From NCBI GenBank assembly GCA_002435305.1, contig DJMH01000033.1:10228-41584 (forward strand): 31,357 nt of DNA. The letters run 5' to 3'. This DNA comes from Dehalococcoidia bacterium UBA6495. Lineage in GTDB: Bacteria; Chloroflexota; Dehalococcoidia; Lucifugimonadales; UBA826. Under the pieces are notes generated by a model. That model was given only the letters and a program-made list of their open reading frames with translations. It was not told the origin of the DNA and did no database searches. The position numbers and the translations under genes are program-made. Positions 23,026 to 31,357 of the stretch are shown piece by piece; position 1 is the first letter of the stretch, and the number at the start of each line of letters is the position of its first letter.

Positions 23026-24447
23026 TTGACTATAAAATTTGGCACAGATGGGTGGCGGGCCCTGATGCCAGAAGATTTCACTATAGAAAATGTGAAGCTA
23101 TGCGCGCAGGCAGTTTGTAATTTCATGAAAGACCGCGATATATGGGGTAACGGTCTAATCATTGGATATGACACAAGGCTGAATTCCAATATTTTCGCTG
23201 AATCCGTGGCAGAAGTTGCAGCAGGTAACCAGATCCCTGTAATTCTGTGCGATCGACCCTGCCCAACCCCTGTACTAAGTTATAACCTGGTGTCACGAGA
23301 ATGTGGGGCTGGAGTGGTAATAACAGCGAGTCATAACTCACGGGAGTGGAATGGTTTCAAATTCAAACTGTCATACGGTGGAAGTGCTTCTGAGGCAATA
23401 ATCTCGGAGATTGAGAAATATATATTTGAAGTAGAAAAATCTCAAAACATTTCAACAATGCCTATAGAAACCGCAGAAAAAATAGGGATGCTAGAGAAAT
23501 TAGACCCCGAACCGGCCTATTTAAACCACATAGCGGAACTAGTCGACCTAAACAGAATTAGAAATGCTGGTCTAAATATAGCAATAGATTCCATGCATGG
23601 CGCAGGATCAAAGTATTTAGCCAAACTCCTAGAAGGTGGATCAAGTCGGGTAGAAGAGATTAGGGAAAATCCAGACCCTACCTTCCCAGGCATGATTCAA
23701 CCAGAACCAATAGAGAAAAATCTTGAACCCTTAAGAAAACTCCTTTCTAACTCGAATTTTGATGTGGGTTTAGCCACTGACGGGGATGCTGATCGTTTGG
23801 GACTTACAGACGAAGAAGGTAATTACATTTCGGCACTTCACACTTTTGCCCTAATTTGCAAGCATCTCCTTGAAAATCTGGGATTGAAGGGTCCAATAAT
23901 CAAATCCATAACCATGACTAACATGATAAATAAGTTAGGCCAATTACATGATGTAGATGTGATAGACACTCCTGTGGGATTTAAATATTTGGGCCCAGTG
24001 ATGATGGAGGAAAATGCAATAGCCGCAGGAGAGGAAAGCGGAGGATATGGATTTACAGGTCACATTCCAGAAAGAGACGGTTTACTTTCTGGCCTGATGA
24101 TATTGGACATGATGTCTGTTACCGGCTTAAATCCTTCAAATCTGCTGGAGGAGCTGGAAGAAATAACAGGTCCGTATCATTTTGATAGGAAAGATATAGC
24201 ATTTAATGAGCAAGATCGTGAAAAGAAATTAATTAGAATAACCAAGCCAACATTTGAACATTTAGGGGAATTGAAAGTCCTAAACACCGACACCAGAGAT
24301 GGACTCAAACTACACCTTGAAGAAAATTCATGGGCCCTTATTAGGTTCTCAGGAACAGAGCCATTAATCAGACTCTATGCTGAGGGAACTAGCCCGGACC
24401 AAGTAAAAAAGATCATCGAAAATTGCCGTATGATAGTCGACGGGTGA
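23026..24447 (+). CDS. Alpha-D-phosphohexomutase (phosphoglucomutase/phosphomannomutase)
   Basis: Four-domain phosphohexomutase of 473 residues that moves phosphate between C1 and C6 of a hexose phosphate. Motifs: phosphoserine S102 in VITASHNSREWNGFK, the Mg-binding loop DGDADRLG, the sugar-binding GEESGGYGF and the phosphate-binding RFSGTEPLIRLYAEG. Glucose, mannose or glucosamine specificity is not clear. The start is TTG at 23026, 6 bases after a GGGGGG run; no in-frame ATG keeps the N-terminal KFGTDGWRA. It is 20 bases after metK and so probably reads from the riboswitch transcript, though it has no obvious methyl-cycle role. Confidence 0.92.
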   Translation: MTIKFGTDGWRALMPEDFTIENVKLCAQAVCNFMKDRDIWGNGLIIGYDTRLNSNIFAESVAEVAAGNQIPVILCDRPCPTPVLSYNLVSRECGAGVVITASHNSREWNGFKFKLSYGGSASEAIISEIEKYIFEVEKSQNISTMPIETAEKIGMLEKLDPEPAYLNHIAELVDLNRIRNAGLNIAIDSMHGAGSKYLAKLLEGGSSRVEEIRENPDPTFPGMIQPEPIEKNLEPLRKLLSNSNFDVGLATDGDADRLGLTDEEGNYISALHTFALICKHLLENLGLKGPIIKSITMTNMINKLGQLHDVDVIDTPVGFKYLGPVMMEENAIAAGEESGGYGFTGHIPERDGLLSGLMILDMMSVTGLNPSNLLEELEEITGPYHFDRKDIAFNEQDREKKLIRITKPTFEHLGELKVLNTDTRDGLKLHLEENSWALIRFSGTEPLIRLYAEGTSPDQVKKIIENCRMIVDG

Positions 24448-24493
24448 AAGCTAGCCACGATGGCAGTATTTAATTTGGGCCTTATATCAGTAA

Positions 24494-24513
24494 TTCTGAA
24501 GAGACTTCGGAGG
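24494..24513 (+). promoter_or_regulatory. Hairpin overlapping the ribosome site of the Ldh_2-family gene
   Basis: TTCTGAAG (24494-24501) pairs with CTTCGGAG (24505-24512) across a 3-base AGA loop, 8 bp with two G-U pairs. The 3' arm contains most of the CGGAGG ribosome site (24508-24513) of the GTG start at 24519. It could lower or gate translation of the dehydrogenase; no T-run follows, so it is not a terminator. Confidence 0.3.
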
Positions 24514-24518
24514 TTGAA

Positions 24519-25616
24519 GTGTTAGATAGATTTAAAGTACCCAAGGAAGATCAAGTAAAAGTATCCGAGTCTGCTTTGAGAAAAACTGTTCAAAATATAT
24601 TTGAAAAAACGGGACTAAGCAAGGAAGATGCAAAAAATGGAACTGACGTGTTGGTCACTGCCGATCTAAGAGGAGTTGAGACTCACGGTGTCTCAAACAT
24701 GCTAAGAATTTATGTACAACTTTTCGAGGATGGAGAACTCAATAAAACTCCGAATATACAGGTAGTTAAAGAAAGTCCGGGTACTGCCACAATAGACGCT
24801 GATAGGGCGCTTGGGATCATGGCTGGGGTCCAAGCCATGGAAATGGCTATTTTAAAAGCACGGAACGTGGGTGTCGGGGTGGTCACTATGTTTAATAGTG
24901 GTCACATGGGCGCGGTCGGACATTTTTCAATGATGGCAGCCCAGAAAGATATGGTAGGAATGTGTTCGGTAGCAGCCGGGACGGGAATTCTCCCAACATT
25001 CGGCGCAGAGCCAAGATTAGGAACCAATCCTATTTCTATAGCATCTCCTTCTAACCTAGAGGCCCCGATATTGTTTGATGCCGCCACTTCGGCGGTTGCA
25101 GGGAATAAATTAAGACTGGCTGCAAGAGTAGATGCCACACTTTTGCCAGGATGGGTTGCGAGTAGCGATGGTTCCCCAATAATGGAAGAAACTAAAATAG
25201 TGAATAGAGACGATTATTATCAACTCCCCTTGGGAGGATCAAGAGAACAGGGGTCGCATAAAGGGTACGGATTTGGATTAATGGTGGAAATACTCGGTTC
25301 CCTGCTATCTGGAGACGATCCTGGTATGTTGAGAGATACACCTTCTTGGACACCTTCCAGAAGCTATTTCGCTGCATATAACGTCGACGCATTTACCGAT
25401 ATTGATGATTACAAAAAGAATATGGATGACATGCTTGCAACTCTTAAATCAACTCCTCCTGCGCCCGGCCATGACAGGGTTCTATATCCAGGGCTTCCTG
25501 AAAGTGAAGAAATGGCAAAAAGAAGGGTGAGTGGAATACCCCTTCACAAGGAAGTTATTGAATGGTTTTCCGAAACCACACGAAGGTTGGAATTGCAAGA
25601 ATTGGAATTGATATAA
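24519..25616 (+). CDS. Ldh_2-family malate/L-lactate (or related 2-hydroxyacid) dehydrogenase
   Basis: NAD(P)-dependent oxidoreductase of 365 residues in the Ldh_2 (PF02615) family, a fold distinct from classic lactate/malate dehydrogenases. It has ADLRGVETHGVSNM (R51, H56), the catalytic-His segment NSGHMGAVGHF (H129), GAEPRLGTNPISIASPS, and GSHKGYGFGLMVEILGSLLSG near the dinucleotide site. Substrates in the family include malate, sulfolactate, ureidoglycolate, 2,3-diketogulonate and delta-1-piperideine-2-carboxylate, so none is assigned. The start is GTG at 24519 with CGGAGG 5 bases upstream. It comes 71 bases after the phosphohexomutase and 40 before polA. Confidence 0.9.
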   Translation: MLDRFKVPKEDQVKVSESALRKTVQNIFEKTGLSKEDAKNGTDVLVTADLRGVETHGVSNMLRIYVQLFEDGELNKTPNIQVVKESPGTATIDADRALGIMAGVQAMEMAILKARNVGVGVVTMFNSGHMGAVGHFSMMAAQKDMVGMCSVAAGTGILPTFGAEPRLGTNPISIASPSNLEAPILFDAATSAVAGNKLRLAARVDATLLPGWVASSDGSPIMEETKIVNRDDYYQLPLGGSREQGSHKGYGFGLMVEILGSLLSGDDPGMLRDTPSWTPSRSYFAAYNVDAFTDIDDYKKNMDDMLATLKSTPPAPGHDRVLYPGLPESEEMAKRRVSGIPLHKEVIEWFSETTRRLELQELELI

Positions 25617-25656
25617 GTGTTCAAAATTTGAATTAAAAGGGAATCGTTCATCTAAC

Positions 25657-28446
25657 ATGAACTCAAATCCAATGAGTACCTATGACAATAAATCTCTTCT
25701 AATCCTCATCGACGGGCACGCCTTAATTCATCGGGCATTTCATGCAATACAACAGCCTTTGACTGTTAGTACCAGTGGCGAGGACATCAGAGGCGTATAT
25801 GGATTCGTGAACGCTTTCATCAGGGCTTTGTCAGAACTGAAACCTACTCATGTGGCGATAACTTTTGACCTGCCAGCTCCTACCTTCAGACATAAAATGT
25901 TTGATGAATATAAAGCCCATCGCCCTCCCACGCCTCCGGAACTACGCAGCCAGTTCGACAGGGTCAGGCAGGTTATGTCTGCCTTTGAAGTGCCTATCTA
26001 CGAATTGGAGGGGTTTGAAGCCGATGACCTTCTAGGAACATTGTCTCATCAGGCAGAGGAAACAAATCTCAACACAGTTATTCTAACGGGAGATTCTGAT
26101 ACTCTGCAATTAGTATCTAACACCACTAGAGTTTTCATGAATTCAAGCTTCCAGAAGTCGTCTATCTATGACATAAACGCCGTTAAGGAAAGATATGGAG
26201 GGCTCGGCCCAGAATTTGTTTCCGAGATAAAAGCATTGCAGGGAGACTCTTCAGACAATATCCCTGGAATACCTGGGATTGGAATAAAGACTGCTATAAA
26301 ACTGCTGTCAGATTTTGGATCTATCCAAGGTATATACGACCACTTGGACGAAGTGACCCCTCCAAGAGCGAAGAAAAACTTAGCAGAAAACAAAGAAATA
26401 GCCGACAAAAGCCAAATTTTAACCAAAATTGTTAGAGATGCGCCAATAAACCTGGACTTACCAGCAGCTGAATTCGGAACATTTGATAGAACTAAGGTTG
26501 TAGATCTTTTTAGAGAGCTAGAATTTCACTCGATAATACCCAAAATCCCAGACAATATAACCGATTTTGGCCACAATTCTGAAACTCAACTGTCGTTCCT
26601 GAACGAAAAACCCGAAACAGAATATCTTCTCGTTGACAATGAAAAGTCTTTAAAGGAATTGGCTACAAAAATAGATACTGATTCAGGATTTTCCTTCGAT
26701 ACAGAAACTACTTCCATAGACGCAATGAATTGCAAATTAGTGGGTATATCCATCTCAATTGAGCCCAACAGAGGTTGGTATATTCCAATTGGGCATGACA
26801 ATGGGACCCAGCTACCGAAAGGTGAAGTTTTATCCACTTTGAAACCTATTTTTGAAAACCCTGCGGTACCCAAACGGGCCCACAACGCCAATTTTGACAT
26901 TATGGTCCTAATGAACGATGACGTTAGAGTAGAAGGGCTATCCTTTGACACTATGGTTGCGGCCCATTTATCCGGCAGAAGGAACTGGGGATTAAAGGAG
27001 TTGGCCTTAGAATGTTTTGGAGAAGAAATGACCCCTATAAAAAACCTGATAGGAACTGGGAAATCCCAAATAACAATGGCTGAAGTATCGGTCGAGGAAG
27101 CGGCAGAATACGCAACGGCAGACGCGGATTTTACGGAGCGTCTCCATGACGTAATGAAATCCGAATTGGAACAAAAAAATATTTCTAAGCTATTTTATGA
27201 AGTTGAAGTTCCATTAATACCTATTCTGGTCACCATGCAGAGGAATGGAGTTAAGTTAAACGAAAATATTTTAGAAAGTATGTCAATCTCTATCGGTGAA
27301 CAATTGGACCAAATTAGGTCTGAAATGTTCGAATTAATTGGTCACGAATTTAATTTAAACTCTCCAAAACAACTAAGTGAATTACTTTTTACCGAGCTTA
27401 ATCTGCCACCAACAAGAAAAACAAAAAGTGGACACTCAACTGATGCTCAAGCATTGGAAGATCTTAAAACCATATTAGATAAAGGCGATTCTGAAAATGC
27501 TGACCCAAGATCATATGAGGTATTAAACCGAATTCTGGAACATCGTGAATTAGCCAAAATTAAGTCAACTTACATCGATGCCCTTCCTAGTATGGTCAAC
27601 AAATCGACGGGTCGTGTTCACACTTCCTATAGACAAACCGGTACAGCCACGGGGCGGATATCTAGTAACGATCCTAATGTCCAAAATATTCCAGTACGAA
27701 CGGAACTTGGTAGAAAAGTTCGAGAAGCCTTTGTAACTGAAAACCCAGTTGAAAATGTGTTACTGGCGGCCGACTATTCTCAGATAGAACTTAGGGTGCT
27801 AGCGCATCTATCCAAAGATTCGGGATTGGTAAATGCATTTCATCGTGGGGAAGATATACATAGTGCAACTAGCTCAACGGTCTATGGCATTCCGATTGAC
27901 GAAGTCACACCTGATATGAGACGAGTAGCCAAAGTCTTGAACTTTGGAGTTATATATGGCTTAAGCCCACACGGGATAGCGAGGCAAACTGATTTAAGCC
28001 AAAAAGAGGGAAAGGAGTTTATAGATATCTACTTCAATAAATATCCTGGAATATTGAACTACCTAGAGGGAATCAAGTCACAATGCCACACGAGTGGTTA
28101 TATTGAAACATTGCTCGGTAGAAGAAGATATTTACCGGAAATAAATTCTAGAAATTTCCACCTGAGAAGCCAGGCTGAAAGAGCTGCAATTAACATGCCA
28201 ATACAAGGGACCGCCGCCGATATCATAAAAATAGCTATGATCAACATAGATGAGCAGCTGAAGGTGCTGGGAATGGAATCAAAAATGATACTTCAAGTTC
28301 ATGATGAATTAATATTTGAAGTACCCCGGCAGGAATTACAACAACTGGAGTCTTTGGTCGGAGAATTAATGCCTTCAGCAGTTATTCTTGACGTGCCCTT
28401 GGAAATCGAAATGAAAACGGGTCCCGATTGGGGTAATTTGAGATAA
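25657..28446 (+). CDS. polA: DNA polymerase I, three-domain
   Basis: Full-length Pol I of 929 residues. The 5'-3' exonuclease (about 12-300) carries EGFEADDLLGTL, TGDSDTLQLV and the helix-hairpin GDSSDNIPGIPGIGIKTA. The 3'-5' exonuclease keeps its acidic residues: D348 and E350 in FDTETTSID, HNANFDIMV and YATADADF. The polymerase domain has TGTATGRISSNDPNVQNIP, catalytic D706 in AADYSQIELR, the O-helix RRVAKVLNFGVIYGLS and D883 in QVHDELIFE. Proofreading therefore looks intact. It removes RNA primers and fills repair gaps. Two ATGs (25657, 25672) are possible and neither has a close ribosome site. It may be the last gene of the long plus-strand run or have its own promoter. Confidence 0.97.
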   Translation: MNSNPMSTYDNKSLLILIDGHALIHRAFHAIQQPLTVSTSGEDIRGVYGFVNAFIRALSELKPTHVAITFDLPAPTFRHKMFDEYKAHRPPTPPELRSQFDRVRQVMSAFEVPIYELEGFEADDLLGTLSHQAEETNLNTVILTGDSDTLQLVSNTTRVFMNSSFQKSSIYDINAVKERYGGLGPEFVSEIKALQGDSSDNIPGIPGIGIKTAIKLLSDFGSIQGIYDHLDEVTPPRAKKNLAENKEIADKSQILTKIVRDAPINLDLPAAEFGTFDRTKVVDLFRELEFHSIIPKIPDNITDFGHNSETQLSFLNEKPETEYLLVDNEKSLKELATKIDTDSGFSFDTETTSIDAMNCKLVGISISIEPNRGWYIPIGHDNGTQLPKGEVLSTLKPIFENPAVPKRAHNANFDIMVLMNDDVRVEGLSFDTMVAAHLSGRRNWGLKELALECFGEEMTPIKNLIGTGKSQITMAEVSVEEAAEYATADADFTERLHDVMKSELEQKNISKLFYEVEVPLIPILVTMQRNGVKLNENILESMSISIGEQLDQIRSEMFELIGHEFNLNSPKQLSELLFTELNLPPTRKTKSGHSTDAQALEDLKTILDKGDSENADPRSYEVLNRILEHRELAKIKSTYIDALPSMVNKSTGRVHTSYRQTGTATGRISSNDPNVQNIPVRTELGRKVREAFVTENPVENVLLAADYSQIELRVLAHLSKDSGLVNAFHRGEDIHSATSSTVYGIPIDEVTPDMRRVAKVLNFGVIYGLSPHGIARQTDLSQKEGKEFIDIYFNKYPGILNYLEGIKSQCHTSGYIETLLGRRRYLPEINSRNFHLRSQAERAAINMPIQGTAADIIKIAMINIDEQLKVLGMESKMILQVHDELIFEVPRQELQQLESLVGELMPSAVILDVPLEIEMKTGPDWGNLR

Positions 28447-28480
28447 CCGAATATGTAAATATTTGACTCCCGTCTGGTCG

Positions 28481-29905
28481 CTAGTTATTGACTTTACTCC
28501 TACCACCGAGAACTAATACAAATATTCCAAGTATCGAAACACCCATACCCCCGTAAAACACGAATTTCATCCCTCTTACAAAGGCGCCCAATACAGAAAC
28601 CCCGGTGTCGTTAGACAAATCAGAAATAGTAGGCTCATACCCCATGTATGCCATGACAGACGTCGCTATGGCGGTACCAATTGAGATACCTATCGCACTA
28701 CTACTATTCCTGGTTGTGTGCATAAATCCAGAAATCACGCCATGAAAATTAGGGGAAACAGATCCAAAGATCTGTTTATTATTCGGACCGAAAAATATCC
28801 CGCTCGCCATATTTATGCACAATATTCCTATGAACGCTAATGGCCAGGTAGCATTCACAGTTAAATTTGTTAAAACATAAAGACCAACGACAGTAACAAG
28901 AAATCCACCTACTGAAAAAATAAAAGGCCCAAATTTATCGGATAAATATCCGCAAAAAACACCTGCAATCGACATGGATATTGCCCCTGCACCCATAATA
29001 AACCCAATTTGTTGAGGAGAATATCCAGCTACGATTTCCAGAAAGAATGGCATAAAGAACCAGGGACAGGCACCTCCCATAAAAAACAGAAAATGTGCAG
29101 ATACACCAGAGGAAAATAACCTGTTACGAAATAGGCTCAAATCAATCATTGGTTCATCAACCAACATTTCCCTGTAAATGAAAAGAGCAAACCCTATAAG
29201 GGATAAACATGAAATACTGATTGTTACTGGATGCAGAAATCCAATTCTAGAACCCCAAGTTGATGTTTGGAGTAATGCTGCTATTCCAATTGTAAAAAGT
29301 CCTGCCCCGATCCAATCAAATTTCAATTCCCTTAATTTCATTGTAGAAACATGGTTAGAACTGACTAACCAAGAGGCTGCCATGGATGAGATAATGCCTA
29401 ACCCCCCAATAATGAAAAACAGAAACCTCCAAGTGTAATTGTTAAGTATGAATCCAGATATTAAAGGCCCTGCCGCACTTCCTATGCCTACCACGGAAAT
29501 GTATAAACCCAAAGCTTTTCCTCCCTGTGAAGGACCAAAGATCGACAAAACCAGGGCCATAGAGGTGCCCTGTGTCATGCCCCTTCCTACGCCTCTTATC
29601 AAACTAAAAGCTATCAGAAGCCCTATTGAATTACTAAATCCAGCAAGAAAAGTAATCACGGCCGCCAGAGTCAGTCCCCAAACATAAATTTTCTTATGAC
29701 CCAATAAATCAGATATCCTGCTCATGGGTATAAGTGAAACGCTAATCGACAAAACATACCCGATTAATACCCACTGAGCAGTAGAAAGATCTGAAGAAAA
29801 AAAACGTGAAATAGAAGGAAGGGCCAGCATAATTCCAGCCTGATCTACCACTTCAACAAATAAGCCTAGAGAAATTGCAAGGAATGGTAATAGTGTTCTA
29901 TTCAT
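28481..29905 (-). CDS. MFS transporter, DHA2 (14-helix) drug/proton antiporter type
   Basis: Polytopic membrane protein of 474 residues with hydrophobicity consistent with 14 helices. Helix 1 reads VDQAGIMLALPSI, the counterpart of the DHA2 LDxTIVNVALP motif. Motif A is SRISDLLGHKKIYVWG (about 62-77), followed by RGVGRGMTQGTSMAL (motif B-like with the Arg) and GIGSAAGPLISGFI (motif C, the antiporter signature). Motif C supports export coupled to proton entry; substrates could be drugs, dyes or metabolites. No regulator gene is adjacent. It converges on polA (34-base gap) and diverges from tRNA-Gly. It is unlike the MFS_3 protein at the start of the window, so they are not duplicates. Confidence 0.9.
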   Translation of the reverse strand: MNRTLLPFLAISLGLFVEVVDQAGIMLALPSISRFFSSDLSTAQWVLIGYVLSISVSLIPMSRISDLLGHKKIYVWGLTLAAVITFLAGFSNSIGLLIAFSLIRGVGRGMTQGTSMALVLSIFGPSQGGKALGLYISVVGIGSAAGPLISGFILNNYTWRFLFFIIGGLGIISSMAASWLVSSNHVSTMKLRELKFDWIGAGLFTIGIAALLQTSTWGSRIGFLHPVTISISCLSLIGFALFIYREMLVDEPMIDLSLFRNRLFSSGVSAHFLFFMGGACPWFFMPFFLEIVAGYSPQQIGFIMGAGAISMSIAGVFCGYLSDKFGPFIFSVGGFLVTVVGLYVLTNLTVNATWPLAFIGILCINMASGIFFGPNNKQIFGSVSPNFHGVISGFMHTTRNSSSAIGISIGTAIATSVMAYMGYEPTISDLSNDTGVSVLGAFVRGMKFVFYGGMGVSILGIFVLVLGGRSKVNN

Positions 29906-30045
29906 GCAAACTCTATTTGGTTAAGTTGTTTCAAACTGGAGTGCATTCTAACTCAAAACCTTCATTACAGAGATTTACAATTATTTTTGTTTATCAGATT
30001 GTTGTCATGCCATCGCAAAAAATATTAGAATTGAACTTCATTCAA

Positions 30046-30121
30046 GCGGGAGTAACTCAGTGGCTAGAGTATCTGCCTTCCAAGCAGAAGGTCGCCGGTT
30101 CGAATCCGGTCTCCCGCTCCA
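30046..30121 (+). tRNA. tRNA-Gly (anticodon TCC), CCA encoded
   Basis: The acceptor stem GCGGGAG (30046-30052) pairs perfectly with CTCCCGC (30111-30117), followed by discriminator T and an encoded CCA (30119-30121). The anticodon arm is TCTGC / GCAGA around the loop CTTCCAA, giving TCC at 30079-30081, which reads GGA and GGG glycine codons. The T arm is CCGG-TTCGAAT-CCGG. The length is 76 with CCA. It lies alone between the DHA2 exporter and the YgjP-like gene, with no integrase or attachment-site repeat nearby. Confidence 0.98.
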
Positions 30122-30170
30122 ACATTGGCCAAGACACTCCAGCTCAACTAACAATCATTTCAGGTTCTAT

Positions 30171-30890
30171 ATGACTGCGACTGAGGAAGTAGATTTCACA
30201 GTAGAATTATGGCGTCGGGAGAGCAAAAAGGCACGATCGATCAGTATACGGTCTCTTCCTCCCTACGGAGTAGAGATTGTAGTGCCCAAAGGTCTATCTC
30301 ATAAAACCGTAACAAGAATCGTTAAACAAAATAGTCAGTACATTAATCAGAAGTTATGTGATATCAAAAATAGGAATTTTGACATCAAACCATCACACAT
30401 TTTTATTCCGGCCACCAGCGAAGCCATTAATGTTATCTACTGCCACCCTTCCATGGAAAATTCAGCGCTGACGGAGGCAAATGGAACCATAATACTCGAT
30501 GACCCGAAGGAAAGAGTGTCTCTAGTCACTAACTCGAAGCTTCTACAGCAATGGTTGCAAGGTAAAGCCGTCTCAATTTTAGGAAAGGCTGTAGAAACCA
30601 TTTCCAATAAATTGAATATTCCATACAACAAAATAAAAATAGGTAGTCGTAAAAGCATATGGGGTAGCTGCTCTTACAAAAAAAATATAAACCTCAACAG
30701 AAATTTGGTTTTCCTTGAACCCAGTCTCATTGACTACGTTGTAACTCATGAGTTATGTCATATCCATGAAATGAACCACTCAAAACAATTTTGGTCTTTA
30801 CTAAATGAATCATTACCTGGATCCAAAAAATTACAGAAACAATTAAAGTCGGACGCCAATAAATCAATACCTTCATGGGCATTGATTTAA
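30171..30890 (+). CDS. YgjP-like (DUF45/M48-type) zinc metallopeptidase-domain protein
   Basis: Protein of 239 residues. The zinc site is VTHELCHIHEMNHSKQFW: H193-E194-x-x-H197 with H203 as third ligand, preceded by the family string GSRKSIWGSCSYKKNINLN (about 158-176). This is the YgjP/SprT-related metal-dependent hydrolase pattern; activity and substrates are poorly known. It has no signal peptide, so is likely cytosolic. The open frame runs upstream through the tRNA, but ATG at 30171 gives the normal N-terminus and is the first ATG after the tRNA; its AGG is weak. The tail overlaps the next frame by up to 16 bases. Confidence 0.88.
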   Translation: MTATEEVDFTVELWRRESKKARSISIRSLPPYGVEIVVPKGLSHKTVTRIVKQNSQYINQKLCDIKNRNFDIKPSHIFIPATSEAINVIYCHPSMENSALTEANGTIILDDPKERVSLVTNSKLLQQWLQGKAVSILGKAVETISNKLNIPYNKIKIGSRKSIWGSCSYKKNINLNRNLVFLEPSLIDYVVTHELCHIHEMNHSKQFWSLLNESLPGSKKLQKQLKSDANKSIPSWALI

Positions 30891-31357
30891 AATCACATAA
30901 ATTGAAATACAAAACCATGAGAGTCAATGGAAAAAGAACGCTATTAGCAGCGATAATAGCAATACTGATTCTCATATCTGCAAAATCGGATGTTCATCAT
31001 TTCACTCAAACCGACTATGCTGCAGGGCCTCATGCTTTTTCGTTAGTTCGTTGGGAACTAAGGCATGTACCTTTGAAATGGCTACACCTATTGTGGGAAA
31101 AATACCCTGGTCACAAACCTAATGACGCCGAACGAAACAGTATAATTAAGGATTACTTAGCCACGACATTAAAACTACAAAAGGAACTAGTAAGCTTAGA
31201 TAATTCACCAACGCTTAACCGCTTAATAGATACAACATCGATAAGTCAGACAACACTAAAAAACAAGGAAATCGAATATTTACAAAGGAAAAGGGAAGCA
31301 CTCAGAGGTAGAGCAGAAGAAGCCATCGAATCTTCCGTGAGCAGTGCCGCCCGTAAT
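30875..31357 (+). CDS. Unrecognised N-terminally membrane-anchored protein (partial, runs off the window)
   Basis: The frame stays open from 30875 to the last base, giving at least 161 residues with no stop. A single hydrophobic segment, LLAAIIAILILISA, follows a basic start (RVNGKR), so the protein is likely anchored or secreted with the remainder outside. The following part is Trp/His-containing (HAFSLVRWELRH, LHLLWEKYPGH) and then a charged helical stretch (KNKEIEYLQRKREALRGRAE) that may be a coiled coil. I do not recognise the family. Possible starts are ATG 30875, TTG 30902 and ATG 30917; none has a clear ribosome site. It probably follows the YgjP-like gene in one transcript. Confidence 0.7.
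   Translation, partial: MGIDLKSHKLKYKTMRVNGKRTLLAAIIAILILISAKSDVHHFTQTDYAAGPHAFSLVRWELRHVPLKWLHLLWEKYPGHKPNDAERNSIIKDYLATTLKLQKELVSLDNSPTLNRLIDTTSISQTTLKNKEIEYLQRKREALRGRAEEAIESSVSSAARN

Noticed and set aside
30060..30170. Longer YgjP-like protein starting inside tRNA-Gly
   Set aside because: It would translate the tRNA gene; the ATG at 30171 yields the normal family start.
29906..30170. tRNA-Gly as an integration site for a mobile element
   Set aside because: No integrase, no repeated tRNA 3' end visible downstream and no composition change; neighbours look like ordinary chromosome genes.

Overview
This looks like a compact, AT-leaning bacterial chromosome segment (GC in the low 40s % by eye, not computed). 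It most resembles the Chloroflexota, probably a marine SAR202/Dehalococcoidia-type lineage. That placement is inference. It rests on gene content: an acVLRF1-type release factor, a DUF5679 zinc ribbon, tandem NIPSNAP domains, a PF20091 hydrolase, an Ldh_2 oxidoreductase, a short AhcY and many dispersed catabolic enzymes. There is no rRNA or marker gene here to settle it. I see no prophage, insertion sequence, integrase, CRISPR array or origin, and no gene-free stretch longer than about 300 bases.

Layout. (1) 145-9765 is a mosaic of short units on both strands: MFS exporter, phosphotriesterase-like hydrolase, VOC protein, RidA-like protein, S51-type hydrolase, thioredoxin-like [2Fe-2S] ferredoxin, SDR, VLRF1 release factor, large alpha/beta hydrolase, RpiB and a uronate-dehydrogenase-like SDR. 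Convergent partners are only 3-8 bases apart. (2) 10033-12708 is a plus-strand run: a 47-residue DUF5679 zinc ribbon with a TTG start, a class III aminotransferase and a DAO-type flavoenzyme. A NIPSNAP gene converges on it. (3) 13478-18004 is a second run: GalE, an oxalyl-CoA-synthetase-like ligase, a type II HAD and a PPi-type phosphofructokinase.

(4) The best-supported system is at 18007-25616, possibly extending into polA. A sigma70-like promoter is followed by a complete SAM-I riboswitch, a perfect 7-bp antiterminator and an intrinsic terminator. Next comes a methyl-cycle/adenosine-salvage operon: MTA phosphorylase, rhodanese, PfkB kinase (candidate adenosine kinase), AhcY, MetK, then a phosphohexomutase and an Ldh_2 dehydrogenase. 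High SAM should terminate transcription before genes that make SAM (MetK) and clear its by-products (MTA, SAH, adenosine). The first gene has no ATG, GTG, TTG or CTG that would keep its phosphate loop. It seems to start on ATT or ATC just after the terminator.

(5) 25657-31357 carries full-length PolA, a DHA2-type MFS exporter on the minus strand, tRNA-Gly(TCC) with encoded CCA, a YgjP-like metallopeptidase and the start of an unrecognised membrane-anchored protein cut by the window edge.

Non-ATG starts are frequent and well supported by Shine-Dalgarno sequences, so several starts here differ from a naive longest-ORF choice.
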